The notes beneath the pieces are model-generated. The model made no database searches and had not been told where the DNA came from. It saw only the letters and a list, made by a program, of their open reading frames with translations. Both the position numbers and the translations under genes were made by a program. Source: JAFAGX01 sp035622175 (GTDB lineage Bacteria; Acidobacteriota; Terriglobia; Terriglobales; Acidobacteriaceae). From it: 17,249 nucleotides of DNA. Of the stretch, positions 1-8,266 are shown in pieces. Location: NCBI GenBank assembly GCA_035622175.1, contig DASPVV010000029.1, forward strand, positions 1 to 17,249, in the 5' to 3' direction. Numbering within the stretch: the first letter of the stretch is position 1; each line of letters begins with the position of its first letter.

Positions 1-12
1 CTGGCGGCTCAT

Positions 13-252
13 ATGGATCTCGCCGACTCGCTCGAAAAACGGGCGACAGCTCTCACCGTGTCCGATGTAGCCTCTCTGCTGAATATCAGTGAGCGTCAGG
101 TTTACAAGCTTGCCGCTGATGGGCGCATCCCGTCTTTCAAGGTTGGGAACTCCATCCGTTTCGATCCGGCTGCATTCGCGGCCTGGCTGCGGCAGAAGGT
201 TAGGCCGGCATCGGTGGACGCGCAGGGTGAATCACGTGGTCGACGCGCCTAG
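13..252 (+). CDS. Excisionase-type helix-turn-helix DNA-binding protein
   Basis: This is a 79-residue protein. Residues about 14-55 match the HTH_17 / excisionase (MerR-like winged helix) family: a TVSDVASLLNIS helix-turn start, then SERQVYKLAADGRIP, then KVGNSIRFDPAAFAAWL. In the family such proteins bind DNA at att sites or act as small regulators, often beside a tyrosine integrase. No integrase is visible in the 12 bases upstream, so one could lie outside the window. The ATG at 13 lacks a clear ribosome binding site within the few bases available; an in-frame GTG at 58 is an alternative start. A decayed second copy of the same coding sequence lies at 15187-15250. The domain call is firm; the biological role (excision or regulation) is inferred. 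Confidence 0.8.
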   Translation: MDLADSLEKRATALTVSDVASLLNISERQVYKLAADGRIPSFKVGNSIRFDPAAFAAWLRQKVRPASVDAQGESRGRRA

Positions 253-384
253 CTGTTATCTTTTTGTTCTTCCCGATACTGACTTGTGCACCAACCCCAG
301 TCTGAATCGCCACATTTTGTCCTGTGCTGCCGAGTTTGATTCGTCAAGCACATAAAGTGTCCCTGGCCGGGCTGGTTCTCGCGG

Positions 385-406
385 CGAAAATGCCCGCGAA
401 GGCGGG
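385..406. other. Short GC-rich hairpin in the 253-489 gap
   Basis: A CCCGC-GAAG-GCGGG stem-loop (5 bp, 4-nt loop) lies in the gene-poor stretch after the HTH gene. It has no T-run after it, so it is not a convincing intrinsic terminator. Nothing else definable was seen between 253 and 489. Confidence 0.35.
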
Positions 407-489
407 AAATGCGACAACCTTCCATCAGAGACTTCGTCGAGTTGGTATGGTAGCGTAGCCGTCTGTTCGATTCACGAAAGAGACCAGCG

Positions 490-648
490 ATGTCATCCTT
501 CAGACAAGATCCCCTGCAACAATGGGACTGCGGAACGCCCCACGATGTCCTCCAGAAGTATTTCGATAACTACCCCCCTTGGGTCAACCTCCGCAGTCGG
601 GTAGGTCTCTTAGCGTCGGGGAAAACGGTGACCCTGGAAGGTGGATGA
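490..648 (+). CDS. Small hypothetical protein (52 aa)
   Basis: A 52-codon ORF starts at ATG 490 and ends at TGA 646-648. It begins MSSFRQDPLQQWDCGTPHDV and ends LASGKTVTLEGG. It has a plausible amino-acid composition, with no signal peptide and no membrane segment. I do not recognise a family. Upstream the frame is open only back to 454, and there is no good Shine-Dalgarno before the ATG, so it may be a remnant of a longer gene or chance. It ends 52 bases before the deacylase start at 701, so it could be a leader ORF of that gene. Confidence 0.3.
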   Translation: MSSFRQDPLQQWDCGTPHDVLQKYFDNYPPWVNLRSRVGLLASGKTVTLEGG

Positions 649-691
649 GATACTGCCCGTCTCAGATGGCCGGAGCCCTGCCGAGACTATT

Positions 692-696
692 GGAGG
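692..696 (+). promoter_or_regulatory. Ribosome binding site deciding the deacylase start
   Basis: GGAGG sits four bases before ATG 701. The ATG is followed directly by a hydrophobic leader. Both favour 701 over the in-frame GTG at 641, which would add 20 polar residues ahead of the signal peptide. Confidence 0.6.
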
Positions 697-700
697 TACC

Positions 701-2401
701 ATGCTGCCGATTCCGACCAAAGTAGTTCGCTGCATCTTGACTGTTGCGATTCTGCTCTTTCCACTCACTCCGCGTTCGCAAACTGCTGAACATATTCCCT
801 ACGACATTGTGATCGTCAATGGTCATATTTTGGACGGAACGGGCAGTCCCTGGTACCAGGGCTCGCTCGCAATCAGAAACAGCAAGATCGCAGACATCGG
901 TCGAATCGGGAATGTGGTAGCGAAGCGCACCATTGATGCAATGGGGATGGTCGTTGCGCCGGGATTCATCGACCTCCATAGCCATTCCGATTTCACGCTG
1001 CTGGTGGATGGTAAGGCCGAAAGTAAAATCCGGCAAGGTGTGACCACAGAAATTATTGGTGAGCACACTTCCGCGGGCCCCGTGCTAGGCGCGGCGATCG
1101 AGCGGTTGGACGCAACCCTTGCCGTAATGGGACTAAAGCGCAGTTGGACTACTCTCGGCGAGTACTTTTCTGTTCTGCAAAAACATGGAATGGCTGTAAA
1201 CATTGCTTCATATGTGGGCAGTGGCCAAGTCCGGCTAGACGTTATAGGGAATGTTAATCGGCCGCCGACTCCTGCGGAACTCGACACAATGAAGCAATTG
1301 ATCGACCAGGCCATGAGGGATGGTGCAATCGGACTAAGTTCGGGACTCATCTACACTCCGAACGCGTTCGCCAAGACTGATGAACTCATTGAGCTTGCCA
1401 AAGTAGCCGGGCGCTACGGTGGCATCTACACGAGCCACATTCGCGACGAGGCGGACCACGAAGGGGAAGCACTTCGTGAGGCAATTGAAGTTGGCGAGAA
1501 AGGCGGATTACCGGTGCACATCCTGCACTACAAGATCGCCGGCAAGCAGAACTGGGGAAGGGCTGCGGAGATGACTGCTCTGATACAGAGTGCTCGGGAT
1601 CATGGCCGCGACGTAACCGCGGACCAGTATCCCTACATAGCTGCTTCGACCAGCTTGAGCGTGGTCTTGCCGACAAAATACCTTGAGGGCACTCACCAAC
1701 AAGTGGTGGACAGGTTGAGAGATCCAAAAACCCGGGAGGAGATCCGCAACCTCATTGAAACTGGTGTTCCTGGCTGGGAGAACCATGTGGAAGCCTCAGG
1801 CGGTTGGCATGGAGTCATGGTCAGTACTGTACAAAAATCCGAAAACAAGAGATACGAGGGTATGCGCATGGACGAGGTGGCCAAAGCTATGAATAAAGAG
1901 CCAGTCGACGCCGTCTGTGATCTGCTCGTATCCGAAGATGTGTTCCCTAGCGCCATCTACTTCGAGATGGACGATCAAGATGTGCGGGCGATCATGCGGG
2001 AACCATGGGTGGGCGTCGGCTCGGACGGCAGCGCGGTTAATCCGAACATGAAGTTTGCAGGTAGTCCGCATCCGAGATTTTATGGGACTTTTCCTCGCGT
2101 CTTGGGCGAGTACGTTCGTGAACAAAAGGTGATCACTCTACCAGATGCAATTCGCAAAATGACGGCGCTTGCCGCCCAGATCACAGGTTTGACTGATCGT
2201 GGCCTCTTACGGCCAGGAATGGCGGCTGACATCACAATCTTCGACCTAGAAACGGTTAGTGACAGGGCGACCTTCGAAAATCCCTCACAGTATGCAGTAG
2301 GGATTCCGTACGTGATTGTGAACGGGAACGTCGTAATCGATCAGGGAAGGCATACAGGAGCGCTCCCCGGACGGGTGCTGTACGGACGCGGCAAACGGTG
2401 A
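701..2401 (+). CDS. Exported N-acyl-D-amino-acid deacylase family amidohydrolase
   Basis: This 566-residue protein belongs to the amidohydrolase superfamily, D-aminoacylase type. Family members hydrolyse N-acyl-D-amino acids (or D-glutamate derivatives) to the free D-amino acid; the exact substrate here is unknown. A short hydrophobic leader (residues about 8-25) suggests export. The N-terminal beta-sandwich strand YDIVIVNGHILDGTG is followed by the metal motif DLHSHSD (H93, H95), then TSHIRDE (H246), HILHYK (H273/H276), TADQYPY and VGSDGSA (D442), and the C-terminal sandwich GMAADITIFD. These fit the metal and catalytic positions of the family. One deviation: the Cys-containing GNCG motif of characterised Alcaligenes-type enzymes reads G-E-H-T here (residues 120-123). 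The length is slightly above the usual roughly 480-540 because of the leader. It stands alone, with an 858-bp gap downstream. Confidence 0.88.
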   Translation: MLPIPTKVVRCILTVAILLFPLTPRSQTAEHIPYDIVIVNGHILDGTGSPWYQGSLAIRNSKIADIGRIGNVVAKRTIDAMGMVVAPGFIDLHSHSDFTLLVDGKAESKIRQGVTTEIIGEHTSAGPVLGAAIERLDATLAVMGLKRSWTTLGEYFSVLQKHGMAVNIASYVGSGQVRLDVIGNVNRPPTPAELDTMKQLIDQAMRDGAIGLSSGLIYTPNAFAKTDELIELAKVAGRYGGIYTSHIRDEADHEGEALREAIEVGEKGGLPVHILHYKIAGKQNWGRAAEMTALIQSARDHGRDVTADQYPYIAASTSLSVVLPTKYLEGTHQQVVDRLRDPKTREEIRNLIETGVPGWENHVEASGGWHGVMVSTVQKSENKRYEGMRMDEVAKAMNKEPVDAVCDLLVSEDVFPSAIYFEMDDQDVRAIMREPWVGVGSDGSAVNPNMKFAGSPHPRFYGTFPRVLGEYVREQKVITLPDAIRKMTALAAQITGLTDRGLLRPGMAADITIFDLETVSDRATFENPSQYAVGIPYVIVNGNVVIDQGRHTGALPGRVLYGRGKR

Positions 2402-2516
2402 TTCAAAGGGCCACGGCCACCCTCACGCGAGGGAGGACCACAAGGCTCGTCTCTCGGTTTGTGAAAGACAGAGAAGCACATGCTTTTCATAGTTGGATCA
2501 GGCCCACAGCGGAGCG

Positions 2517-2568
2517 GTCAAGGACGCGCGTTTCTTGGCGCGCTGCGTCAGCGGTCGTGATCCTTGAC
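2517..2568. repeat. Compound inverted repeat
   Basis: GTCAAGGA (2517-2524) is perfectly complementary to TCCTTGAC (2561-2568). Inside it GCGCG (2526-2530) pairs with CGCGC (2539-2543) around an 8-base loop. There is no T-run, so an ordinary terminator is unlikely. Confidence 0.55.
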
Positions 2569-2720
2569 GGCTGCGAGAGCGGAGGGCACTACATGGCCAT
2601 CTCTTGCGGTGTTTGCCGCTTCGTTATTGGCTCGATCTTCCGCGGCGTCGGCTCCTGTGCCTAGATGCCTTTTGTAGACCCTGTGAACCGATCACACCAG
2701 ACGAAATGATCCAGAGCGCT

Positions 2721-2756
2721 GCCTAGGACAGCTGACTGGAATCAGCGTATCGGGGG
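2721..2756 (+). pseudogene. Decayed tRNA-like fragment, D-arm end plus anticodon arm
   Basis: CCTAGGAC resembles the D-loop/D-stem 3' side of tRNA-Gln/Glu. It is followed by GCTGA-CTGGAA-TCAGC, an anticodon stem with a shortened 6-base loop, then GTATCGGGG. It matches 2834-2859 closely, except for a two-base deletion in the loop and single substitutions. No acceptor stem, D-stem partner or T-arm is present, so it cannot make a functional tRNA. Confidence 0.45.
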
Positions 2757-2787
2757 AACAATCTTCGTAGAAGAATCGGAGATGATC

Positions 2788-2820
2788 GACGTAACCTGCT
2801 TATGCAGAATGCATTACGTC
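2788..2820. repeat. Nested hairpin between the two tRNA fragments
   Basis: GACGTAA (2788-2794) pairs perfectly with TTACGTC (2814-2820). The 19-base interior contains CTGC-TTAT-GCAG (2796-2807). The structure sits exactly between the two tRNA-like pieces. Confidence 0.5.
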
Positions 2821-2833
2821 AAACGCTAAACGA

Positions 2834-2881
2834 GCTGACTCTGGATCAGCATATCGGGGTTCGAATCCCTGGGGGGCAGCA
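2834..2881 (+). pseudogene. 3' half of a tRNA-Gln(CTG) gene, 5' half missing
   Basis: The sequence folds as a 5-bp anticodon stem GCTGA/TCAGC around the 7-base loop CTCTGGA, giving anticodon CTG. A 4-base variable loop ATAT follows. Next come a T-arm CGGGG-TTCGAAT-CCCTG, the acceptor 3' strand GGGGGCA and discriminator G, then CA. Discriminator G fits bacterial tRNA-Gln. The expected 5' acceptor TGCCCCC and the D-arm are absent from the 26 bases upstream, which rules out an intact gene. Integrases commonly use exactly this part of tRNA genes (anticodon loop to 3' end) as attachment sites, so an att remnant is a reasonable inference. Confidence 0.65.
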
Positions 2882-3259
2882 AAATCAAATCAATCACTTA
2901 TCCCCAGACTACGCCCGCAGGAAGCACTTTTGAGAAGTAGCGAAAAGGCTCGATTTAGCGCACCGCGGATCGAGGCGTACGGCACACTCTTTGGGGTCGC
3001 TGGGAACGGCTCGTTAAACGACTGACGGTCGATAACCCGCCTACTTCAGCGTATACCGTGCGCCGCGGCCATTGCGGTCACTGTGAATTCCCAATCAACC
3101 GTTGTTCACCGTCAGGGGATAGGGAATTTCTCTCGAGCCATTAATCCAATCAGCAATACAATGTACTGATCTCTGGGGTTCGTGATCTAGTGTGAAACCT
3201 TCTCGCACGGAGGCCGGCACATCAGCCAGGCGCACCATAAGCCGCATCGATGTTCAAAA

Positions 3260-6200
3260 GTGACCTTCAGTTCACTTCTGGCCGCCCTGGTTTTGAGCAC
3301 TCTCACCGGGTGTAGCCGCGCCCCTGCGCATCGTCTGGACTTTAATCAAGATGTGCAGCCAATCCTGGCGAGCCGTTGTTTCAGTTGTCACGGTCCCGAT
3401 CCTGAGATGCGAAAGGCAAACCTCCGCCTTGACCTTGCCGAATGGGCCATGCGGAAGCGACCGAATCATCCAGACGCGATTGTTCCCGGGCATCCCGAAA
3501 AAAGCGCACTGGTCAAACGGATTGAATCTAAGGACCCGCATTTCCTGATGCCACAAGCTGCCCGAGGTGAGGCGAAGCCTTTGAGCGCGGGCGAGATCGC
3601 GATTCTGAAAGAGTGGATCCGGGAAGGGGCGGTGTATCGGCCACATTGGGCGTTCGAAGTACCTCGACGTCCGAATGTCCCTATGCTACAAAATGCCGCT
3701 GCATGGACAAACACGCCAATCGATAACTTCATTCTGGCAAAGCTGCAAGAAGTGGGCCTGCGGCCCTCTCCTGAAGCCGAAAAGACGGCTTTGATTCGCC
3801 GTGTGACACTGGACCTCACAGGCCTGCTGCCAACTCCTGACGAAGTGACGCGATTCTTAGAGGACAGGTCGCCGGATGCATATGAACACGTAGTGGACGG
3901 GCTGCTGGAGCGGCCGACCTTCGGCGAGCAGCGAGCGCGTTACTGGCTCGATTACGCCCGCTACGCCGACACTTACGGATTGCACTACGACAACAGCCGC
4001 GACATTTGGCCGTACCGCGATTATGTGATCCGCTCGTTCAACGACAACAAGCCTTTTGACCAGTTCGCCATGGAGCAGATCGCCGGCGACCTGTTACCGA
4101 TGAAGAACCTTGATCCGCTGATCGGCAGCGGGTACGAGAGATTGGGTGTGAGCAGTAATGAAGGCGGCACGATCACTGAGGAGCTGCGTGTCAACATCGC
4201 CCGCGAGCGCACAGAAGCGTTCGGAGCCACATTCATGGGGCTTACCGTTGGCTGTGCGGTGTGTCACGACCACAAGTTTGATCCAACCACGCAGCATGAT
4301 TTTTATTCGCTGAGCGCCTTCTTCAACAATATTGATGAAAAGCCGTTTAACGAAGACCGGCCAGTGTGGGCGCCTGTTCTTCGTATTCCCAAGACTGAAA
4401 ACCAGGACGCCTACAACCGTGTTATCGCCCAACGTTCCGATCTGCAAGGCAAATTAAACGAGATGCGAGGGAACAGCCACGAATTAGTCACTCGATGGCT
4501 CACTTCCCGCAACAACCCTCCTCGCGCAGTCGAGACGAATGGGCTTGTGCTGCGCCTTCGGCTCGATGAAGGCAGTGGGGAAGAATTGAGAAACAGCGCG
4601 CCCGATGCGAATCCTGCGAGTTTCCATACGACTACTCTGAAGGGCGAATGGGGCGAAACCACCTGGCTGTGGCCGGACTTCCGCATGCAGTCGAGCACGA
4701 GAGTGCTCTTGGGACAGATGGGCGATTACGACGCGAACCAAGCGTTTTCATCCGGTGGTTGGTTCATGTTCCGCTCCGCGCCGTATCATCCGGCAAGCTT
4801 TGGCACGCTCGTCTCAAGAATGGACTCTACTCAGCACGACCGAGGTTGGGAACTTTCAGCGGAAGACGGATTCCTGAGTGTGGCATTAGTAAACCAAATG
4901 CCGAAGGAAGAAGGTCAGCGGGAAACAAAGAAATCAAAGGAGAAGGGGAAAAGCGAGAAGAAAGTCGAGGCCAAAGAGCCGTTCAACTATCCGTCTCCGC
5001 AGGATTTGAGCAAGAAAGATCTAGCCTCCAATAAACCGCCTGAACAAAAGAAAGCGGAGGAAGAAGCAGCCAAAAAAGACAAGGCTGAAGCCAAAGCCAA
5101 AGCAAAAAAGTCGTCGACGAAAGAGCCACCCAAGGATACGACTCCGACAATTGGGCTCCGCGTCGTTTCCGTCACTCCGTTGCCCTTGGACGGCGCATGG
5201 AAGCACATCTTCTTGACCTACGACGGTTCTGGTCGGGCGTCGGGAATAAAGATCTTCGTCAACGGGAATGCGATCGCAACTCGTGTCGTCAGTGACAACC
5301 TCGGCAAGGCAACCATTCGCACGCCGGCCCCGATGCAACTTGGTTGGCGCAACCCGGAAGAGCACCCGGCCAAGGACGCCCGCTATCAGGATGTCCGGCT
5401 GTACGCACGCTGTCTTAACGCCGATGAAGTCGCGCGGCTTCCGTTCGAGGACTACACTGCGGAAGTTTCCACGCATCTGCCTTCGCAATGGACCCCGGAT
5501 CAGTGGCATGTGGTGAGCGAGTTCTACCTCAATCATGTGGACCCTTCCTATCAGGCGATTCAAAGTAAGATCGCTTTCCTTGATAAGGACCTTGATCGGC
5601 TTTCAAAGGGTGGTGATCTCACCCAGGTTTCCTGGGAGAAGCCTTCGCTCGCCTACGCGAACGTGTTGACACGCGGTGTTTATACGGCGCGCACGGAGCG
5701 CGTAGAGGCTGACACGCCGCATTTTCTGCCACCGTTGCCATCTGGCGAATCGCACAACCGACTTGCGCTGGCCAAGTGGACCGTGAGCTCTGCAAATCCA
5801 CTCACCGCACGTGTAACGGTGAATCGCATGTGGTATGAGCTTTTCGGAACCGGCATCGTTGAAACCACCGAGGATTTCGGCATCATGGGCCAGCGGCCGA
5901 CACATCCCGAATTGCTCGACTGGCTCGCCGTCGAATTCCGCGACAGTGGATGGAACATCAAGCACATGTACAAGCTGATGGTGATGTCGGGAGTCTACCG
6001 GCAGAGCGCCAAATCAAATCCAGAACAGCTCGCCAAGGATCCCAAGAATTTGCTTTTGTCGCACGGTCCCCGGTTCCGTATGGATGCGGAAATGCTTCGC
6101 GATGTCGCTCTCCAGGCGAGTGGACTCCTTGTGGAGAACATCGGCGGTCCCAGCGCAAAGCCCTACCAACCTCCTAATATCTGGGAAGAGGTGAGCTATC

Positions 6201-6703
6201 CGACCAGCGACACGGTCCGTTACGTTCAAGAACACGGCGACGCACTTTACCGCCGTAGCATGTACACGTATGTGAAGCGCATGGCGTCGCCACCCAACAT
6301 GGATACGTTGGATGCTCCGATGCGTGATGTCGTATGTACTCGTCGCCAGCGCACAGACACGCCGCTTCAGGCGCTGGTCACAATGAACGACGTGCAGTGG
6401 GTGGAGGCAGCGCGTGCCCTGGCGCAGCTCGTAATTCGAGAAGCGGGCCCGGACACACAGAAGCGTATCAATCGCATGAGCGAAATTCTGCTTGCGCACG
6501 ATGCCCCGGCGCCGACGGAAGCCGCTCTCGCGGCTTCAGTGCGCCAAATGAAAGAACATTACGCAAAGGATCCCAAAGCCGCACGCTCTCTTGTGGAGAT
6601 TGGTGAGAAGAAGCGGGATGCATCCATTCCACAGTCAGAGTTGGCCGCCTGGACCATGGTTGCCAGTGAAATGCTGAACCTCGATGAGACCATGAACAAG
6701 TAA
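3260..6703 (+). CDS. PSCyt1-DUF1549-LamG-DUF1553 lipoprotein
   Basis: This is an 1147-residue protein of the Planctomycete-type cytochrome family. A lipoprotein leader ends in LTGC (residues 15-18). PSCyt1 spans about 27-115 with haem motif CFSCH (C40, C43, H44). DUF1549/PSCyt2 spans about 150-360 with a second CAVCH motif (C332-H336) followed by DHKFDP. A LamG/concanavalin-like sheet spans about 427-730 and is interrupted by a charged Lys/Glu/Ala-rich stretch (about 548-628). DUF1553/PSD1 spans about 828-1057, containing NRMWYELFGTGIVETTEDFG and TPLQALVTMND. Function is not established for the family; redox or polysaccharide-related roles have been proposed. The GTG at 3260 is the only start that keeps the leader (the frame is closed by TAG at 3188), though its ribosome site is weak. 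It is the first gene of a tight operon, 12 bases before the DUF1501 gene. Confidence 0.9.
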   Translation: MTFSSLLAALVLSTLTGCSRAPAHRLDFNQDVQPILASRCFSCHGPDPEMRKANLRLDLAEWAMRKRPNHPDAIVPGHPEKSALVKRIESKDPHFLMPQAARGEAKPLSAGEIAILKEWIREGAVYRPHWAFEVPRRPNVPMLQNAAAWTNTPIDNFILAKLQEVGLRPSPEAEKTALIRRVTLDLTGLLPTPDEVTRFLEDRSPDAYEHVVDGLLERPTFGEQRARYWLDYARYADTYGLHYDNSRDIWPYRDYVIRSFNDNKPFDQFAMEQIAGDLLPMKNLDPLIGSGYERLGVSSNEGGTITEELRVNIARERTEAFGATFMGLTVGCAVCHDHKFDPTTQHDFYSLSAFFNNIDEKPFNEDRPVWAPVLRIPKTENQDAYNRVIAQRSDLQGKLNEMRGNSHELVTRWLTSRNNPPRAVETNGLVLRLRLDEGSGEELRNSAPDANPASFHTTTLKGEWGETTWLWPDFRMQSSTRVLLGQMGDYDANQAFSSGGWFMFRSAPYHPASFGTLVSRMDSTQHDRGWELSAEDGFLSVALVNQMPKEEGQRETKKSKEKGKSEKKVEAKEPFNYPSPQDLSKKDLASNKPPEQKKAEEEAAKKDKAEAKAKAKKSSTKEPPKDTTPTIGLRVVSVTPLPLDGAWKHIFLTYDGSGRASGIKIFVNGNAIATRVVSDNLGKATIRTPAPMQLGWRNPEEHPAKDARYQDVRLYARCLNADEVARLPFEDYTAEVSTHLPSQWTPDQWHVVSEFYLNHVDPSYQAIQSKIAFLDKDLDRLSKGGDLTQVSWEKPSLAYANVLTRGVYTARTERVEADTPHFLPPLPSGESHNRLALAKWTVSSANPLTARVTVNRMWYELFGTGIVETTEDFGIMGQRPTHPELLDWLAVEFRDSGWNIKHMYKLMVMSGVYRQSAKSNPEQLAKDPKNLLLSHGPRFRMDAEMLRDVALQASGLLVENIGGPSAKPYQPPNIWEEVSYPTSDTVRYVQEHGDALYRRSMYTYVKRMASPPNMDTLDAPMRDVVCTRRQRTDTPLQALVTMNDVQWVEAARALAQLVIREAGPDTQKRINRMSEILLAHDAPAPTEAALAASVRQMKEHYAKDPKAARSLVEIGEKKRDASIPQSELAAWTMVASEMLNLDETMNK

Positions 6704-6715
6704 CCGGGGAATGAT

Positions 6716-8266
6716 ATGAAGCAACATCCACTTTGCACCGACTGCGAACCCCCCGTCACTCCGTTGGAGCTCCCTGTCCCTCGAGCCGTCAAGCAGGAAT
6801 GGGCGGCGCTTGAGACGCGGCGGCGTTTCCTCGGGCGGTCCGGGAAGGTGTTGGGATGGGCCGCACTGGCGGGACTCTTCGGTGATATGGGCTTGCGCAT
6901 CTATGCTGAGGGTGCAGACGCAAAGTCGCCATCGCCGGCGTTGAACAATGCTCTCGGCCTGCCGCACTTTGCGCCGAAGGCGAAACGCGCGATCTATCTC
7001 TTCATGTCGGGTGGACCGCCCCAGATGGATCTGTTCGATTACAAGCCGAACTTGGCGGCTCAGTTCAACGAGGACATGCCGGACTCCATCCGCGGTAATC
7101 AGCAGTTGACCGGCATGACGTCTGGTCAAGCGCACTTTCCCGTAGCGCCGTCGCACTGGCCTTTCGGACAGCACGGACAGACCGGAACGTGGGTAAGCAG
7201 CTTGTTGCCTTACTCTGCGCGCATGGTAGACGACCTTACCATCATCAAAACCACCAACACCGACGCCATCAATCATGAGCCCGCGATCATGCTGATGAAC
7301 ACAGGAAATATGAATGCCGGCAAGCCGTGCCTGGGCGCGTGGCTGGCGTACGGTCTGGGCAGCATGAATGACAATCTGCCAACCTTTATTGTTCTCCAGA
7401 CCAAAACCAATCCCAAGGAGAACAACCAGCCGGTTTCGTCACGCTTGTGGAGCAGTGGATTCCTGTCCTCGGAATTCGCAGGCGTAGGCTTGCGTTCGGG
7501 CGCCGATCCCGTGCTGTATCTTGCCGACCCCGCAGGCGTAGACCACGACGTACGTCGAAAAATGCTCGACACCGTCGAAGAAATTAACCGCCAGACCCTG
7601 GCTGAGGTCGGCGATCCCGAAACCAACGCGCGCATTTCTCAGTATGAAATGGCGTTTCGAATGCAATCGTCGGTTCCGGAACTGATCGATCTCAGCAAGG
7701 AACCGCCGTCCACTTGGGATCTTTACGGGCCCGAGGCGAAGCAGCCCGGCACATTTGCGTACAACTGCCTGCTCGCGCGCCGCATGGCAGAGCGCGGCGT
7801 GCGCTTCACGCAGATCTACAAACGCGGATGGGACGTCCACGACAATGTTGTCGGAATGCTGCCCGTTCTTTGCCAGGAGACAGACCACGGTGCGTACGCG
7901 CTGGTGACAGATCTCAAGCGGCGCGGCTTGCTGGATGACACATTGGTCATCTGGGCAGGCGAGTTCGGCCGCACTGTGTACAGCCAGGGCGGCTTGAGCC
8001 GGGACAACTACGGCCGTGATCACCACCCGCGATGCTTTACCACGTGGATGGCCGGTGGTGGCGTCCGCCCCGGCATCACTTATGGCGAAACTGACGAGTA
8101 CAGCTACAACGTTGTGAAGGATCCGGTGCACGTGCGTGACTTCAACGCTACGATTCTTCATTGCCTGGGTATTGACCATAGCAAGTTCAGCTATAAGTTT
8201 CAGGGACTCGATCAGAAGCTGACGACTCCTGTTCCGGCCAACGTAGTACTGGGATTGCTCGCGTGA
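6716..8266 (+). CDS. DUF1501 protein with Tat signal
   Basis: This 516-residue DUF1501 protein belongs to the alkaline-phosphatase/sulfatase-like fold class. DUF1501 genes typically sit directly after DUF1549/DUF1553 genes, as here. An unusual 34-residue N-terminal tail containing CTDC precedes a Tat-type leader (R35-R36-R37-F-L, then a hydrophobic stretch), which implies export of a folded and perhaps metal-loaded protein. Family hallmarks seen are FMSGGPPQMDLFDYKP, GEFGRT (415-420), GRDHHP (433-438), TTWMAGGGV and the C-terminal HCLGIDHSKFSYKFQG. GGGGA at 6706-6710, five bases before the ATG, is its ribosome site. The gene ends in a 4-base overlap with the next gene. The catalytic activity and substrate are unknown for the family. 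Confidence 0.92.
   Translation: MKQHPLCTDCEPPVTPLELPVPRAVKQEWAALETRRRFLGRSGKVLGWAALAGLFGDMGLRIYAEGADAKSPSPALNNALGLPHFAPKAKRAIYLFMSGGPPQMDLFDYKPNLAAQFNEDMPDSIRGNQQLTGMTSGQAHFPVAPSHWPFGQHGQTGTWVSSLLPYSARMVDDLTIIKTTNTDAINHEPAIMLMNTGNMNAGKPCLGAWLAYGLGSMNDNLPTFIVLQTKTNPKENNQPVSSRLWSSGFLSSEFAGVGLRSGADPVLYLADPAGVDHDVRRKMLDTVEEINRQTLAEVGDPETNARISQYEMAFRMQSSVPELIDLSKEPPSTWDLYGPEAKQPGTFAYNCLLARRMAERGVRFTQIYKRGWDVHDNVVGMLPVLCQETDHGAYALVTDLKRRGLLDDTLVIWAGEFGRTVYSQGGLSRDNYGRDHHPRCFTTWMAGGGVRPGITYGETDEYSYNVVKDPVHVRDFNATILHCLGIDHSKFSYKFQGLDQKLTTPVPANVVLGLLA

Larger units (their letters stand above)
2402..3259. other. Long gene-free region with stem-loops and tRNA debris
   Basis: This 858-bp stretch has no convincing gene. 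An 88-codon ORF at 2398-2664 has no recognisable domain and runs through strong inverted repeats, so it was not called. The region holds a CCCTC-ACGC-GAGGG hairpin (2420-2433), a compound hairpin (2517-2568), two tRNA-like fragments (2721-2756 and 2834-2881) with a nested hairpin between them, and a widely spaced CTGACGGT/ACCGTCAG pair (3022-3029 and 3108-3115). A TACAAT box at 3157-3162 could be a -10 element for the operon starting at 3260, but I see no matching -35. Confidence 0.6.

Noticed and set aside
2398..2664. 88-codon ORF overlapping the deacylase stop
   Set aside because: No recognisable domain, GTG start, Arg/Ser-rich as expected from frame-shifted GC-rich DNA, and it runs through strong inverted repeats.
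3022..3115. CTGACGGT / ACCGTCAG inverted pair
   Set aside because: The 78-base spacing makes an 8-base match plausible by chance; noted in the gap entry only.
3165..3190. GGGGTTCG resembling another tRNA T-arm
   Set aside because: The complementary CCCC side and the acceptor strand are missing; an 8-base match is too short.
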